Source: Linum tenue (Eukaryota > Streptophyta > Magnoliopsida > Malpighiales > Linaceae). From it: 64,000 nt of DNA. Position 1 is the first letter of the stretch; the number at the start of each line of letters is the position of its first letter. Below are positions 48,601-59,355 of this stretch, piece after piece. Under the pieces are notes generated by a model. It saw only the letters and a list, made by a program, of their open reading frames with translations, was not told the DNA's origin and did not search any database. The translations under genes were made by a program, and so were the position numbers. The DNA is taken from contig CAMGYJ010000003.1 of NCBI GenBank assembly GCA_946122785.1, positions 3,720,001 to 3,784,000 of the forward strand, read 5' to 3'.

Positions 48601-49153
48601 ACCTTTGACCGAGAGGTCACGATTTATCATACAAAGATGATGTTCAACATGCCCAAACTGAAAACTTACAAGGAGGCTTTCATTTGAAGGACTGAAAAAA
48701 AAAACGAGATATAAAATGCGAACGAAACCTGAATTATTGGGCGAACTAGTTTTTAACCGTAGGTACCCATAATTCCATTTTGACATCTCGATCTAAACTT
48801 CATCCATGGCAGGGGAAAACAGAGCACATCCGAGCTTCTCATTCATGAGCAGCTTCCAACGCACTCTGCTGTCTCACGGGTTGAGCCATCAGATCGGCTG
48901 GGGACATGCTTGGAACAGGTTCGGAGGTCCGTTGAGCTGCCGGAACCAGACCAACCATCAATGTGCTTTCACGCCGCTTTCTCCTCCGGCTTGGTGGGAC
49001 GGCCCGTGGCAGTCCCCTATCGCACGGGATGTTCGACGGCTGTCCATGTACGGCGTCGGACTCTCTGGTTCCGGCGCCGTCGATGAAGATGGACTCGTGT
49101 CATTTTGTGGTTCGAGGAAACCCACTGTGAGAACCCTTCTGCTTGTACAGTGA
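45666..49153 (+). CDS. Type II membrane protein, glycosyltransferase-like, 542 aa, 7 exons
   Basis: Exons: 45666-45960, 46452-46614, 46749-46949, 47110-47355, 47459-47606, 47712-47946, 48813-49153. They total 1,629 bp in one frame, ending TGA. A basic N-terminus (RGRRIRRR) precedes one hydrophobic span at about residues 19-40, giving a type II topology as in Golgi enzymes. Conserved-looking blocks are LPSEEFCRHGFVLGRSSEAG, FGNEMYKILNAAALS, NVLCSNWRNWEQPIIW, GPDPDISLHMRMLMNR, VKDWGPAPRWVAF and VVSGAHRRVGTTYAQLIAAF. The HMRM and SGAHRRVGTTYAQ segments recall sugar-nucleotide sites of fucosyltransferase-fold enzymes, but I do not recognise a named family with certainty; it resembles a single-copy plant 'transmembrane protein' family. 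Intron 2 uses a GC donor. Intron 6 (866 bp) contains a MITE. No frame damage is present, so it is probably functional. Substrate unknown. Confidence 0.85.
48019..48342. mobile_element. hAT-like MITE in intron 6 of the membrane-protein gene
   Basis: Ends TAGAGAGATGGCAAATGGATCC and (reverse complement) TAGAGGTGACAATTTCG. The flanks GTTGCTAA (48,011-48,018) and GTTGATAG (48,343-48,350) match at 6 of 8 positions. The interior is AT-rich with GGATTGGATTGATTG-type words. It resembles the TAGRGGTG-terminus group seen elsewhere in this window. Confidence 0.6.
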
Positions 49154-49210
49154 ATTCTGAAAAGGTCTAGCTGCTTCTCTAGATCAAATTGTTATGGGTG
49201 ATGATGGAAT

Positions 49211-49970
49211 CAAGAAGGCGCGCCTAGGCTCAATTAGGCGCTAGGCGGTGGAGGATCGCTTTGACTTGGCCATAGGCGTTGTAAAAGGCGCTGGTAGCGC
49301 TTAGTATGTAGGAATAGCGCTTAGTTTGCGCCTAGTGGAGAGAAGGCGTGTCTGGACGTTCCTGGGCGAGCTTAGGCGATTAAACCCAATACTCTTCGTT
49401 TTGTCCTAGAAAATCAGAAAATTGTCTCTTGCCCTAGAAAATCAGAAACACGGGAAGGGGATGACCATGCTATGTATGTATTCGTATATGAGGATGAGGA
49501 ATCATATTGTGCACCCTCGAGTACTGTTACATATGCAATGGCGGGTGAACAGAGTGAGCTTCGCAGGAGTGCACGAGTGAGAGAGCTCCATGATGAAGAA
49601 TTAGAGTCTAAAGAGGAGGAAGAGGAGGAGGATGGTGAGGAGATTGCTTTTGAGGATGATGAAGATGAAGTGGTGGCTGGACAGACCTACTTGGATGATG
49701 AAGAATGAACATTTTATGAACTTGTGATTCTAGGAAGTGGTCACTATTTGCTTGTCATTTGTTATGTTAAGTGTTTACTGTTAAGAACTAGGCATTGCTA
49801 ATTTTATATACACTTGGATTATATGAATTATTCCAGAAAACAGGAAATATTTGAGAACTTTTTCCATTTATGCTCTGAACGCCTAGGCGCGCATAGGCTA
49901 TGCCTAATCAAGCAAGGCGCAAGTCAGGAGCTGAGCGCCTGCCTTACGCCTAGCGCCTTTTAGAACCTTG
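49211..49970 (+). mobile_element. hAT-like element rich in GGCGCCTAGGCG words, transposase tail retained
   Basis: Ends CAAGAAGGCGCGCCTAGGC and (reverse complement) CAAGGTTCTAAAAGGCGCTA. Degenerate 8-bp flanks GATGGAAT and TATCGAAT. The ORF at 49,472-49,708 ends in an acidic tail after SELRRSARVRELHDEELES, which resembles the C-terminal tail of plant hAT/DUF659-type transposases. The rest of the transposase is deleted. It sits about 60 bp past the stop codon of the membrane-protein gene, so it may affect its 3' UTR. Confidence 0.65.
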
Positions 49971-49978
49971 TATCGAAT

Positions 49979-52160
49979 CATACCCAAATCAATTGTGACA
50001 GCAGAACTCTAGGGATGGCAAAAATAACAATATTCCTGGATCTTCGTCCGAGCCCGACCTAATCGGGCCGGTATGGTAGACCCCAAGTCCCAAACCTAAA
50101 AGATTTTAATGAATATGGGTAAAACTAGAACTTGAATATTGCGAGTTGACGAGTGGGCATCGAGTTTTCACTATCCAACTCAAACGGGCCCCACAATTTG
50201 CAAGCATATGTACTTTGTTAAAAAATTATCATTATTTTTCACATTATATCGATAGATCCAAGAACACGACAAAAATACGTTATCATTATATTTTCTTGAT
50301 ATATTTTATATTTATTAATTTTATAGTATATACTAGCGTGGGCCCCGACCAGTTGGTCAGAGAACCGTGAGGTATGAAATTTGATAATGTAATGGGGTGT
50401 ATAGCTTATTATTGTATAGTTTTTTTTTTGGAAAACACGTGATAAAAACAGTGAATTTTAGTAGAAAAGAAACATAAATGATGCAACGAATCAAAAATCA
50501 GCCTTATTAACCAAAATCAAGTACCTATTACCTTGTGAAACAATATTGTTTCTAGTAATATGATGAGGTGGAGTAGGTTTTATAGAAACTGAATTCCAGA
50601 AAATCGAATAAAAAATCGCCTATCCCGCCGGTTTCGGGAAATGAGCATCTCATAATCGTTGCTAGCTTTTACTCGACCCGTTGGCCGATTAATTTGCTTT
50701 ATAAAACTTTCATCTTGTCGTCATTGTGCTTTCTGATTTTTTCCAAGCCATGATAAATTCTAAAGAAATCAAGAATGAACAACACGATTTGGGACAGGAG
50801 CCGTCGTTCCTGTATCCCTAGAAAATGGTGGTAAACACGAACTCGCCTGCCAAACTGGTTTGGATTGAGATTTTTATCGGGTATCAGGGAATCATGTGAT
50901 TATAAATTAGACTTGATCAAAACGGGTCAAAACTTGAAATTCAGCCTGTTTGACCGACCCATGCCAAACTCTAATTATTCTTTACTTTTAAACTTTCTAT
51001 TTGAAAATAAAAAAATAATGAAAGAAAAGCGATGACTGCAATTCGCCATTTGCACATCACTATTCGGGAATAAAACTATAGAATTTCGAAAGAAAGCTGA
51101 AAATTTTTAGGATCGTTTTAATGTTAAAAATAACCAAATAGATCTTTCTGTTTATTGTTTTACTAACAAATACCAAACAATTCACTATAAAATACACTAT
51201 AATTTAATAATTATGATATCAAATAATTACATAATATATATTTGAAATGATAAAATTGGACTAATTGGGTTGAATCATTGAATAACTTTAAAATACATTA
51301 TATTTTAGCCACTAAGATATAAAATAATAGCATAATATATATTATGCTAGAGAAAATAACTTGTTTTAGAATGGCAAACCCATGATGTTCATTTGTTTTA
51401 CTTGATGGGCAAATCTCGTGTAGGTCAGGCTCATTCAACTTTTTTATTTTATGGTTAGCGGTTAGTCTATTAGAATCCATGCATTAGTTTATTGTTAATT
51501 TTTTTTTCTTTTTAGCAATAAAAAGGAGTATTGTTTTTCCCTTTTCATATATATTTTACCACCACAGAGAAATAAAAGGACTTAAAGAAAAAAATTGACA
51601 CTCCTAGACCCGTTTAAATCCGCATGTGTACGGTAAGATGACCCGTTCCATAGAGGAAAAAGAAAAAAAATTGACACTCCATATTCTACCCTTCCTACAA
51701 ACGCTCCTGGAGCAGAGAATTTGAAATGGGGGAAGGGTTTTTTTCCTCTCTTCTATTATATGTTTTTAATTTAAAAAACATACAACAAATGTACTTAGTC
51801 TGATTGGTTATGATGTTTGATTTTCTTTAAAGTGGGCATGGTTCGAATCCTAGTAAGTGTCTTTTTAATGAATAAAAAAAAAGTAATTGTGAAGACTAAA
51901 ATGTCCTTTCTACTTTCACTCTGGATGCAGGAAATTTGAAATGGGGCTTCAAGTTTTCTCATTTGGCTTTTATTTATTGTGTAGATGTAGATAAATATCA
52001 TTTTAACTAATTGTCTTTCTTCTGTTAATTTGTTATTCTAATTTTTCATTTAGATAATGTCAGAATACATAAAATTGTTAACAATGTTGGTTGAAGTTAT
52101 AAATAAAAAGTTATTATCTAGGAATAATATTAGATACACGAAACCCAATCAAGTATGAGC
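49979..52160. other. AT-rich intergenic with one SINE-like unit
   Basis: No gene recognised. TAGGGATGGCAAAAATAAC at about 50,012 looks like a single transposon terminus of the TAGGGRTGGCA kind, without a visible partner. See the separate SINE-like entry at 51,785-51,945. Confidence 0.55.
51785..51945 (+). mobile_element. tRNA-derived SINE-like unit
   Basis: A-box-like TAGTCTGATTGG at 51,796-51,807 and B-box-like GGTTCGAATCC at 51,840-51,850. A 3' part (CTTTCTACTTTCACTCT...GGAAATTTGAAAT) is homologous to the unit at 44,105-44,260. Confidence 0.55.
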
Positions 52161-52169
52161 ATCATCCTA

Positions 52170-55100
52170 ATACAGATCCGGACCTCTGAGCGTAAAAAAA
52201 AAAAAGGCATGCAAATAGCGCTCTCCTTTCTCCGGTCGCTGAGCGCTACGATCGGACGCTGGCTCTGGGGGATGGGACTCGCCGTCTTGTCCACCAGCTT
52301 GAAGAATCAGGGACTTACCTAGATCCGGGTGGAAGACAGTGACCGGCGCTGCGGGAAGGTCGTGACGCGACCGCCGATTGAAGATTTCCAAGAACCGGCG
52401 GCGCAAAGGCCGTCGAGCAAAAATCCAAGAATCGCCCACCCTGTTGAAATTAGACGCCGACGGGCCGTCTCTAATAAGAAACGTAAAAGGCAGGAGATCC
52501 CGAGTGCGTCTCCGGAGCTCCCAAGTGCTGATTGCTTCAAAAGGAGTAGAAAATCGGCGTTGAAGGGGTGGAGGTTTTGGCTCCCCCCTTCGTCTGTGCT
52601 GGATGGGGAGGTTCAATCTCCAAGCGCGAGTCCAGAATTGGTAGCGCAGCACACTCAATCAGAGTTGGGGTATAGCAATCGAAAAAGTGGGGATAAGTGC
52701 AAGCAACCCTTCGGGGATGATGGGCCTGTGAAACCATCTGGTGAGCACTCTGTTCCTCTCCCCACCGATGACGATGGGCTATCCCCGCCGGCAACAAAAA
52801 ACCCGACCTCCGGCAAGGGCTCAGATGCAGAGGTTGGGTTGGTTTCTTCGGCTAACGACCCGGATCTGCAATCCCGCGACACTCGGGCGGTGATCGGTAT
52901 GGCGGGTGGGATCCGATTTGGGCTGGGAAAAAATCTCGGGTTTACATTCCCGAAGCAATCGCCTGGAACAACAATTAAAATAAAAGAAAATTAAAAATAA
53001 AAGCGAAGCGGAGGATAATCGAAGCCAAATCGCTTGCGGGACTCCTAATCCTTTTCGACTTCTCACAACTAAAGGAAACTGGCAGATTGGAGTGGATTTA
53101 AAGGGAGCTCGGCTCCCATCCTTCTCATTCAAATCCCACCCCCAGACTTGGTATTATTGTAGCCCTGCTCTGCTGCGTGGTAAGGGAATCGGAGAAGCGC
53201 CGCCACTCCAAGCTGCTGTCCAGAAAAACCAAGGTATGGTGCCTATATTTACAAGCTCATCCCCCTGCCCTGCTGTGTTCCCTTCCCCCTGTGATCAAGA
53301 TCGATTTGTCTCTGCTTCTTCCCCTGCGTTGTGTCCCAGCAATGGGCAGGGGAACATTACCATGGCTTCTACCCTCCTAACTCAATTTGATTCGTCTCAG
53401 GTTCAGGGAAGAACGATGGAACGAGCAGCTGAGGATCAGGTTGTGAAGTTCAACCTTGAGGAGGTCCAGTCCACTAAATTTCGTGCAGCAAGGTCTCTTT
53501 TGGGACGTTTATTTACGGGGAACCAGCTCACGAATGAAGAGCTTAGAGCTGAAATGGGGGAGGCGTGGCAATTGAGAGGCCACCTTCGGGTGTCGCGTAC
53601 TAAACATGGCCTGATTGAAATCGTTATGCCCAGTGAGGAATCCAAAATTTGGGTCTTGAAACGAACTCCATGGGTGATCAAGGATAAATTGATCAACCTT
53701 CGATCCTGGATTCCTGTGATCAGTAAGCATATTTATGACGATCTTGCTGAGGCTCCCTTCCGCATACAACTTTGGGATGTGAAGGAGGATTGCTGTACCA
53801 AAGAATTTGGACAGAAAGTTGTAGCTCCCACCGTTGGCCAAGTCTTAGAATCCGGTGTCTTCGCCTGCAAAGATACGGGAGAAAGCTTTGTGAAAGTTCG
53901 TGCTTTGGTGGCTTTTGCAAAACCTTGAGGTCTCAGCTTATGGCGGTCAGTGAGGAAACTGGCTAATTTTGGATTCGATTGAAATATGAATTCCTTCCGA
54001 CATTTTGCTATCACTGCGGCCGAGTAGGCTATGCTCGTCGCGAATGTTCTTTTGACCCTCCAAAAGGGAAAGAAAAATTTGGTCCCCACATGACTACAAG
54101 AAAGATGGGGCGCAAAATTTATGAGGAAGTGGAGACAAATGCTGGGTTTCGTGGAATTCGTAATACTGTCTGGGTTAACAGGCAGGTTCGACAACAAGGA
54201 GAAGGCACTGGAGTGGAAAAAGGTCGCGGACAAGGCTTAAGGGCGGGAGAGGCTGCTCCTCGGCACCGGGCTCCTGGGCCTGATACTGAGCAACTCCATC
54301 CTAGGCAGATGGGCCGATCTAACTCGCCTAGGCCCATGACGAAGGCCAAGCCCAAGCTCGTTAGTCCGAAGGGCTTCCCAGTCCGAAGATCTCCGGTAAC
54401 CCGATTTGGTGGTGGATCTAGGAAATTGCGTCGGTCGAGTCCAGGCACTGGTCCTAATCGCCCCTTGGCGGATGGGAAGGGAGATAGGCCGTGTCAGGCC
54501 CAGAGACGCGATGACTCACCAGACCAGCCTAGGAACCAAGCCTCGCCAGCTATGCACCCTCAAATGCAGACGGTGCTAGAGGAGACCAGGCGTCGGCGCC
54601 TGCTCTTGGAAGAGGATTCCGATGATGATCTAGACATGACCCAGGTTACAGGTGCTAATGTGGCCAGGGGGGAGAAGGTTCAGCAACAGCCGCTGGAGCA
54701 CATGCCGAGTGGGGGGAGAATGGGCGGCGTGCGTGAGGCAGAGGAAATGGTTTTGCAGGGGAAGGCTGGGGCTTTGCTGTCTTCTGGCAGGGTATCTCAC
54801 CAGCAGCAGCTGATCCCCCAGTCTAAATCGGTTAAGCCGAAGGGCAAGTTGAGACTCGCCCATTGTGCAGCAAAACCCTATAAAATGAAAGTTCATGGGA
54901 ACGATAGTGCGAGCTTACAGGAAGAGGGGCTAAAGGAAGGCATGCAGCCCCCAAGGAGGAGAAGGTAATTGGTGATTTAGATTCGGAAGAGGAGATGCCC
55001 TGCTTTGAGATTAAGAAGCGTATCCCGCTGGGGAGTGGCACACAGCAGGTTCCGATGCCCTCTGGTCGGGTTAAGAAAGTTGTGGCCGCTTTTGAGGCTG

Positions 55101-55295
55101 GGCTTTGTGTGGCTCAAGAGAGTATCAGGGAGCATCTTGGTGTCAAGACGGACTCGAGTGATTATGCTGCTGGGATGGTGGAAGAGGGTTATGTTGAGGA
55201 GAATCTGGATGAATATGGATCGAATTTGCTGCACCCGGCTATTGGGGCTCGAAAACGCTCGCTGGAGCATGTGGGAGGCGATCTGGGTATTCCCC
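52170..55295 (+). pseudogene. L1 LINE 5' end with ORF1 (DUF4283 and zinc knuckle), interrupted by a gypsy element
   Basis: After a GC-rich leader, frames at 52,329-52,994 and 53,092-53,928 encode a Ser/Pro-rich N-terminus and a DUF4283 domain (RSLLGRLFTGNQLTNEELRA, WQLRGHLRVSRTKHGLIEIV, APFRIQLWDV). After a frame break a zinc knuckle follows at about 54,000 (CYHCGRVGYARREC, with Tyr where His is normal), then a long Arg/Pro-rich tail to 54,968. ORF1-like sequence resumes to 55,295, where an Athila-like LTR begins inside codons. ORF2 is not in the window; it may lie beyond the nested elements to the right. It is a different L1 from the one at 24-40 kb. Confidence 0.82.
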
Positions 55296-56724
55296 TGACT
55301 CACTCCTACTGTCACTCTAGAAAATGGCCAAGTGTAACCACTTCCTAAAGCGTAGTATAGCGGGTTTGGGTTTTATTGTCAACCCGGGTCCTAGATGTGA
55401 TGACTACTCAGTGAATTCGTATTATCTAGCAATGCAACTTTAGTGAAGATCTAAACTAACAAGCAAGCAAAGTAACTAAACGGTTGTTTTCAAGTTAAGA
55501 GAGGTCACCCGGATATGGTTCCCCCTAGTCTGCAGTTAAGCCGGATTGTAATTACCAAGTTCAATTTCTATGATAGCTATACTGCGGAAGGTTCTCAAAC
55601 AGTCTGAAGTCTCGACTAAAGGTCTTCATACCCTCTCAATCTGAGTCTCTAGCGGGCGACTAACCTCCACCGGAGTAAACAGATTGAGGCCCTAACGAAC
55701 CAAACCTCCACTACCGAATGGAATTCGGTACAGAATAGCGAATTGGCTCCTCGACTAAAGTCACCAATTCGCCACCTTCAATCAAGGATACTCTATTAAC
55801 CTAGGCAGATATTCTCATTCTAGGTTAAAGTAGAAACAACAGGAATTTGATCAGGATTCAAGTCATTCAATCATTCAAACCTCAATCGAATATAATCAAG
55901 TCATAGAAACAGTACTTGGGTTCATACAATCAATCCTAACATACAGAACTAGGGTTTCCCACACCCAGATGAATGGGAGAACTACTCCATGGAGAAAGAA
56001 GCAAAAGCAGAATCAGACGTGGAAATCATACTGTGAAGATGGATTTCTGCTCCTGGACGTTGAATCGGCACCTCTCCAAGCTCAAGCCAAGCTCCAATGG
56101 TGTTGAAGATCAAGCTAGGGCACTTGGAGACTCTTGTTCGTCGCTTTCTCTCTCTAGGAATCGTTCTGTCTCTCAAAAACTCGAATCCCCCTCTGTTTTG
56201 GCTGAAGTCTGCTTAAAAACCAGAATTCCCCGACTCGCACGGCCAGGGTGCACGGCCGTGCGGCTCACCATCTTACCCGTGCGGCTCAAAACGCAGCGTA
56301 CCATTAACTCGAACTTCAGCCATCTCGCACGGCCAGGATTGCACTTTGCACGGCCGTGCGAATTTCACTTGTGCCCGTGTTTGCTCTCGCACAATCCCGC
56401 ACGGCCAAACTGGTCACTTGCACGGCCGTGCGGGTTTTCTGCTCTGCCCGTGCGTGCTCTCACACAATCCCGCACGGCCAAACTGGTCACTTGCACGGCC
56501 GTGCGGGTTGTGGGTGTGCCCGTGCGACTTCCTCAGAAACTCGCCATGCGTCCAATCCTCGTCCAATCGACCCCAAACTCGCTCCCAAGCCTCCATTCAC
56601 GTACTAGGACCTGAAATATCATAAACAAGCACAACCTAGCGTGAAATCGGCCTAAAACACGAGAATCAATACCTCAAACGGAGTAAGAGCAGGGGTAAAA
56701 ACATGTGTAACTAACGGTCTATCA
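55296..56724 (-). mobile_element. 3' LTR of element A (1,429 bp)
   Basis: On minus: TGATAGACCGTTAGTTACAC...GGAGTGAGTCA. It is similar to the LTR at 1-1,254 and more distantly to the LTRs of element B. It contains a cluster of GCACGGCCGTGC palindromes and half-sites at about 56,235-56,525. The left flank TCCCC (55,291-55,295) is the expected half of a 5-bp TSD. Confidence 0.88.
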
Positions 56725-57980
56725 AACACCCCCACACTTAACCGTTTGCTTGTCCCCAAGCAAACCTATCTCAAACCAATGCAACTCTCCAGACCTCTGT
56801 AGCAACAAACAACCTCGATTGTAGGTAGAGGACTTCCTAGATCATTTAGCAGCTTACGAGGTCAATCGACGCACAAGTCATCTCATAACTTCTTCGGCGA
56901 GAACACTAGTCCCGAGTCGGCATCATGGTAAATAGTGAACAGAGGACAAATGAATCGTGGATGCAGAGACTCTCAAAAACAAAGATCATGGACTCACATT
57001 AATTCCAGGTGCTCGATTTTCTTTTTGAAACTGGTTGGAACCCCTTTTCTTTCTTCTTTTTGCTTGTTTTTCTGTTTTGTCTTTTTTTTCCAAGGGTCCA
57101 ACCTGTTTTTGCGGAAAACGGGGCTCCCACTTAGCAAAGGTTTTGCGGGAGCCCGGCTCTTACCGGCCATGCCAGGAGCAGTTGTCTCGAGCCTCGTGCG
57201 GGGGAAAGACATGTAAGGGGGCTGGAGGTAGTAGGTGGAAATTGGGAACGGATTCCCGTCTCCCCTTACACACTTTCACCCTATTCGCACGGGAGACGTT
57301 ATTTTAAAGCACATTTTCGAGCACCTGTTATTTCCAAAACATGATACAAGAGTCCATGACAGGCAGAGAGTCTACAACACCACACAATTCAAGGGTCCTA
57401 AGATCACTAATTCACTCAATCAACCAACACAATATGAAGAAGAAATGAGACTTCTTAAATGCATCAACATCCTCCATAGTGCTACACTACCTCCCTAGGT
57501 TGCAAATCACTACAGAGACTGTCAATTCAAAGCATACTGAGCAGGCAATTGCAAGGAACACGTACTTGGAGCCCTCAAATTTAAAAATTTGGACAGTGGA
57601 CTAGGCTCCAAGCACACAAACAGATCAAATGCAGTCAAAAGATAAACATCCCCCCCCCCCACACACTTAAGATCGACATTGCCCTCAATGGAGAAGAGGG
57701 AAGGAAAGGGGAACGATGTTACCGGTATGCACGGACTGCAGGAGACTGGAAATGGACCAGTCGGGAACACAGCACAGCTAAAGGGAAACAGAAGAGCTCA
57801 ACCATAATATGTTAGGTCCAATGTCAGCCCAATAAGACATCATCCAAAACAAAGGAAACAAACCAAAACCAAACCAAATCGCAATCCGACTCGAAACAAA
57901 ACAAACAAATGAAAACCATGGCGGGGTTGCCTCCCCACAAGCTCTTCTTTACCGTCTTTTAGCTGGACGCCCATGGTGGA
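56725..57980 (-). mobile_element. Element A 3' untranslated region and polypurine tract
   Basis: The polypurine tract (minus strand GTGTGGGGGTG) lies next to the LTR. Roughly 880 bp of this region aligns in inverted orientation with 62,440-63,284 of element B (for example GGAGAGTTGCATTGGTTTGA and GGAGCCTAGTCCACTG). No real coding sequence. The ORFs read here on plus are antisense. Confidence 0.8.
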
Positions 57981-57983
57981 TAC

Positions 57984-58475
57984 TCAGGGAGGTGCAGGAA
58001 CAGGTGCCTCCAAGAGCGGATCCACATCGCTCTTGAGGTACAGCTTCAGGTGGTGACCGTGCACCCGATGGTTGCAACCACCAGCAGAGGTCAGCTCGAC
58101 CTGGCCATCCGACAAGATGCAGGCGAGTGAGTACTCGGATGGCCAGGGTGGTCGTGGTGCAGTGGGTGGGACCAGCTCATAGTGGTCTCCACCCTTCTTC
58201 CGTGCAGGCCTAGGCACCTGCGGCTTCGGCCGCCACTCCTCTTTGAGCTTGTTATTCGGTGATGAGGCTGGAGGGAGCGGCGGCGAAGGAGTGAGAGGGG
58301 GGTCCTGCAAAATGGGAGGTGCAGAAGGATACACGACAGGCTCGTGTACCTGGTCAGAAATAGCATGCACAGGTGTGACAGCAATCATAGCACAGTGATC
58401 AAACTCAGTCACAGAAAAAGTAGCCTGTTCATTTCCAGCACGCAGAATCAGTTTACCATCATGCACATCAATCAA
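57984..58475 (-). pseudogene. Element A pol remnant: post-protease segment fused to distal pol
   Basis: The first residues IDVHDGKLILRAGNEQATFS match the region after protease in Athila-type Pol. After a proline-rich linker (PPLTPSPPLPPASSP) the frame ends GGCNHRVHGHHLKLYL, similar to the VNGHRLKHYL text near the end of gypsy integrase. So the RT-RNase H-integrase core has been removed while the flanks stayed in frame. Confidence 0.65.
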
Positions 58476-59125
58476 TGCCTTGGCGGTGGCAAGAAATGGT
58501 CTAATATGTCCAGGATAACAAAGTCAACAGGATATGTGAATGCACCAACATTAACAAGCAGATCCTCTATGATACCCCTTGGATGCACCACGGAACGATC
58601 AGCTAGCTGAATGCTCATCCTAGTAGGGCTAAGTTCACCTAGGTCTAGCTTTTTGAACAGTTTATATGGCATGACATTAATGCTAGCGCCTAGGTCCGCC
58701 AAGGACTTTCCTACATGCATGCTGCCAATAGTAAGAGGGATAGTAAAACTCCCTGGGTCTTTGCGCTTTTCGGGCAGCTTGTTCTGCAGGATAGCAGAAC
58801 ATTCCTCGCTCAGCAGCACTGTCGAGAGATCCCCAACTTTCTTCTTGTTAGTGAGGAGATCTTTCATCAACTTCGCGTACTTGGGCATTTTCGACAGTGC
58901 CTCCACAAATGGTATGCTGATGTTGAGCTGCTTCAACATTGCCATAAAATTGGCAAACTCAGTCTCCAGCTTATCTTTATGGAGGCGAGTGGGGAAGGGA
59001 AGCTGGGGTATGTGCTCCTTCACCACTGGTTGTGGCCGGAAGTGCTGAAGCAGGTAGTGGTTCCTTCTGCCTGGTCGGGTCAGGATCAGCTGATGTAGGC
59101 CTGCCGCTCCTGGTGAAAATGGCAT
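58472..59125 (-). pseudogene. Element A gag end and aspartic protease
   Basis: Contains FPTRLHKDKLETEFANFMAM, SIPFVEALSKMPKYAKLMKD and the protease core MHVGKSLADLGASINVMPYK, where DLGAS replaces the usual D(S/T)GA, as I recall for Athila-lineage elements. It ends PVDFVILDILDHFLPPP after a frameshift (expected text VDFVVLD(M/I)E-type). The protease would mature Gag-Pol. No active polymerase remains downstream. Confidence 0.85.
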
Positions 59126-59355
59126 CCAGCTGCTCGTGCGGGTCCCGTGGATTTGGGATGGTGGTGGCAGGTAGCGTCCCCGGGGCCCGAGCAGTAAGCT
59201 GGCGCGCTAGGACACCGACTTGGTGCTGGAGATCTTGCAGAATAGCACCCTGGTTCCTCTGTCCCACCTCCAGGTTTCTCTGGCCTGCCTCTAGTGAGGC
59301 TATGCTCTGGTCCATCCTCGTGAAATTCGCCTGACTGGTGGTCATGAATGCCTGC
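58977..59355 (-). pseudogene. Element A gag C-terminal fragment
   Basis: QAFMTTSQANFTRMDQSIAS, a coiled LEAGQRN repeat and LQHQVGVLARQLTARAPGTLPA typify the end of Athila-type gag before protease. Codons to the right of 59,355 belong to the LTR of element B, so the true upstream gag is displaced. Confidence 0.8.

Larger units (their letters stand above)
55296..59355 (-). mobile_element. Athila-like Ty3/gypsy element A, internally deleted, 5' part displaced
   Basis: 3' LTR at 55,296-56,724, polypurine tract at 56,728-56,738, then internal region to 59,355. The reading direction is minus. At 59,355 it is interrupted by element B, so its gag start, primer site and 5' LTR should lie right of the window. 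Internally, protease is followed within about 500 bp by a sequence like the end of the integrase/pol region, so most of RT, RNase H and integrase is deleted. Confidence 0.85.

Noticed and set aside
45666..49153. Naming the gene as a xyloglucan fucosyltransferase (FUT1)
   Set aside because: Size, topology and a few motifs fit a glycosyltransferase fold, but I could not match the FUT1 signature segments, so only a general description is given.
56220..56530. CRISPR-like array because of regularly repeated GCACGGCCGTGC
   Set aside because: Plant nuclear DNA within an LTR; repeats are 12 bp, partly half-sites, with no leader or cas genes and spacers that are LTR sequence.
58611..59334. Plus-strand ORFs of 100-145 codons
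   Set aside because: They are antisense to the gag/protease of element A, which has clear homology on the minus strand.
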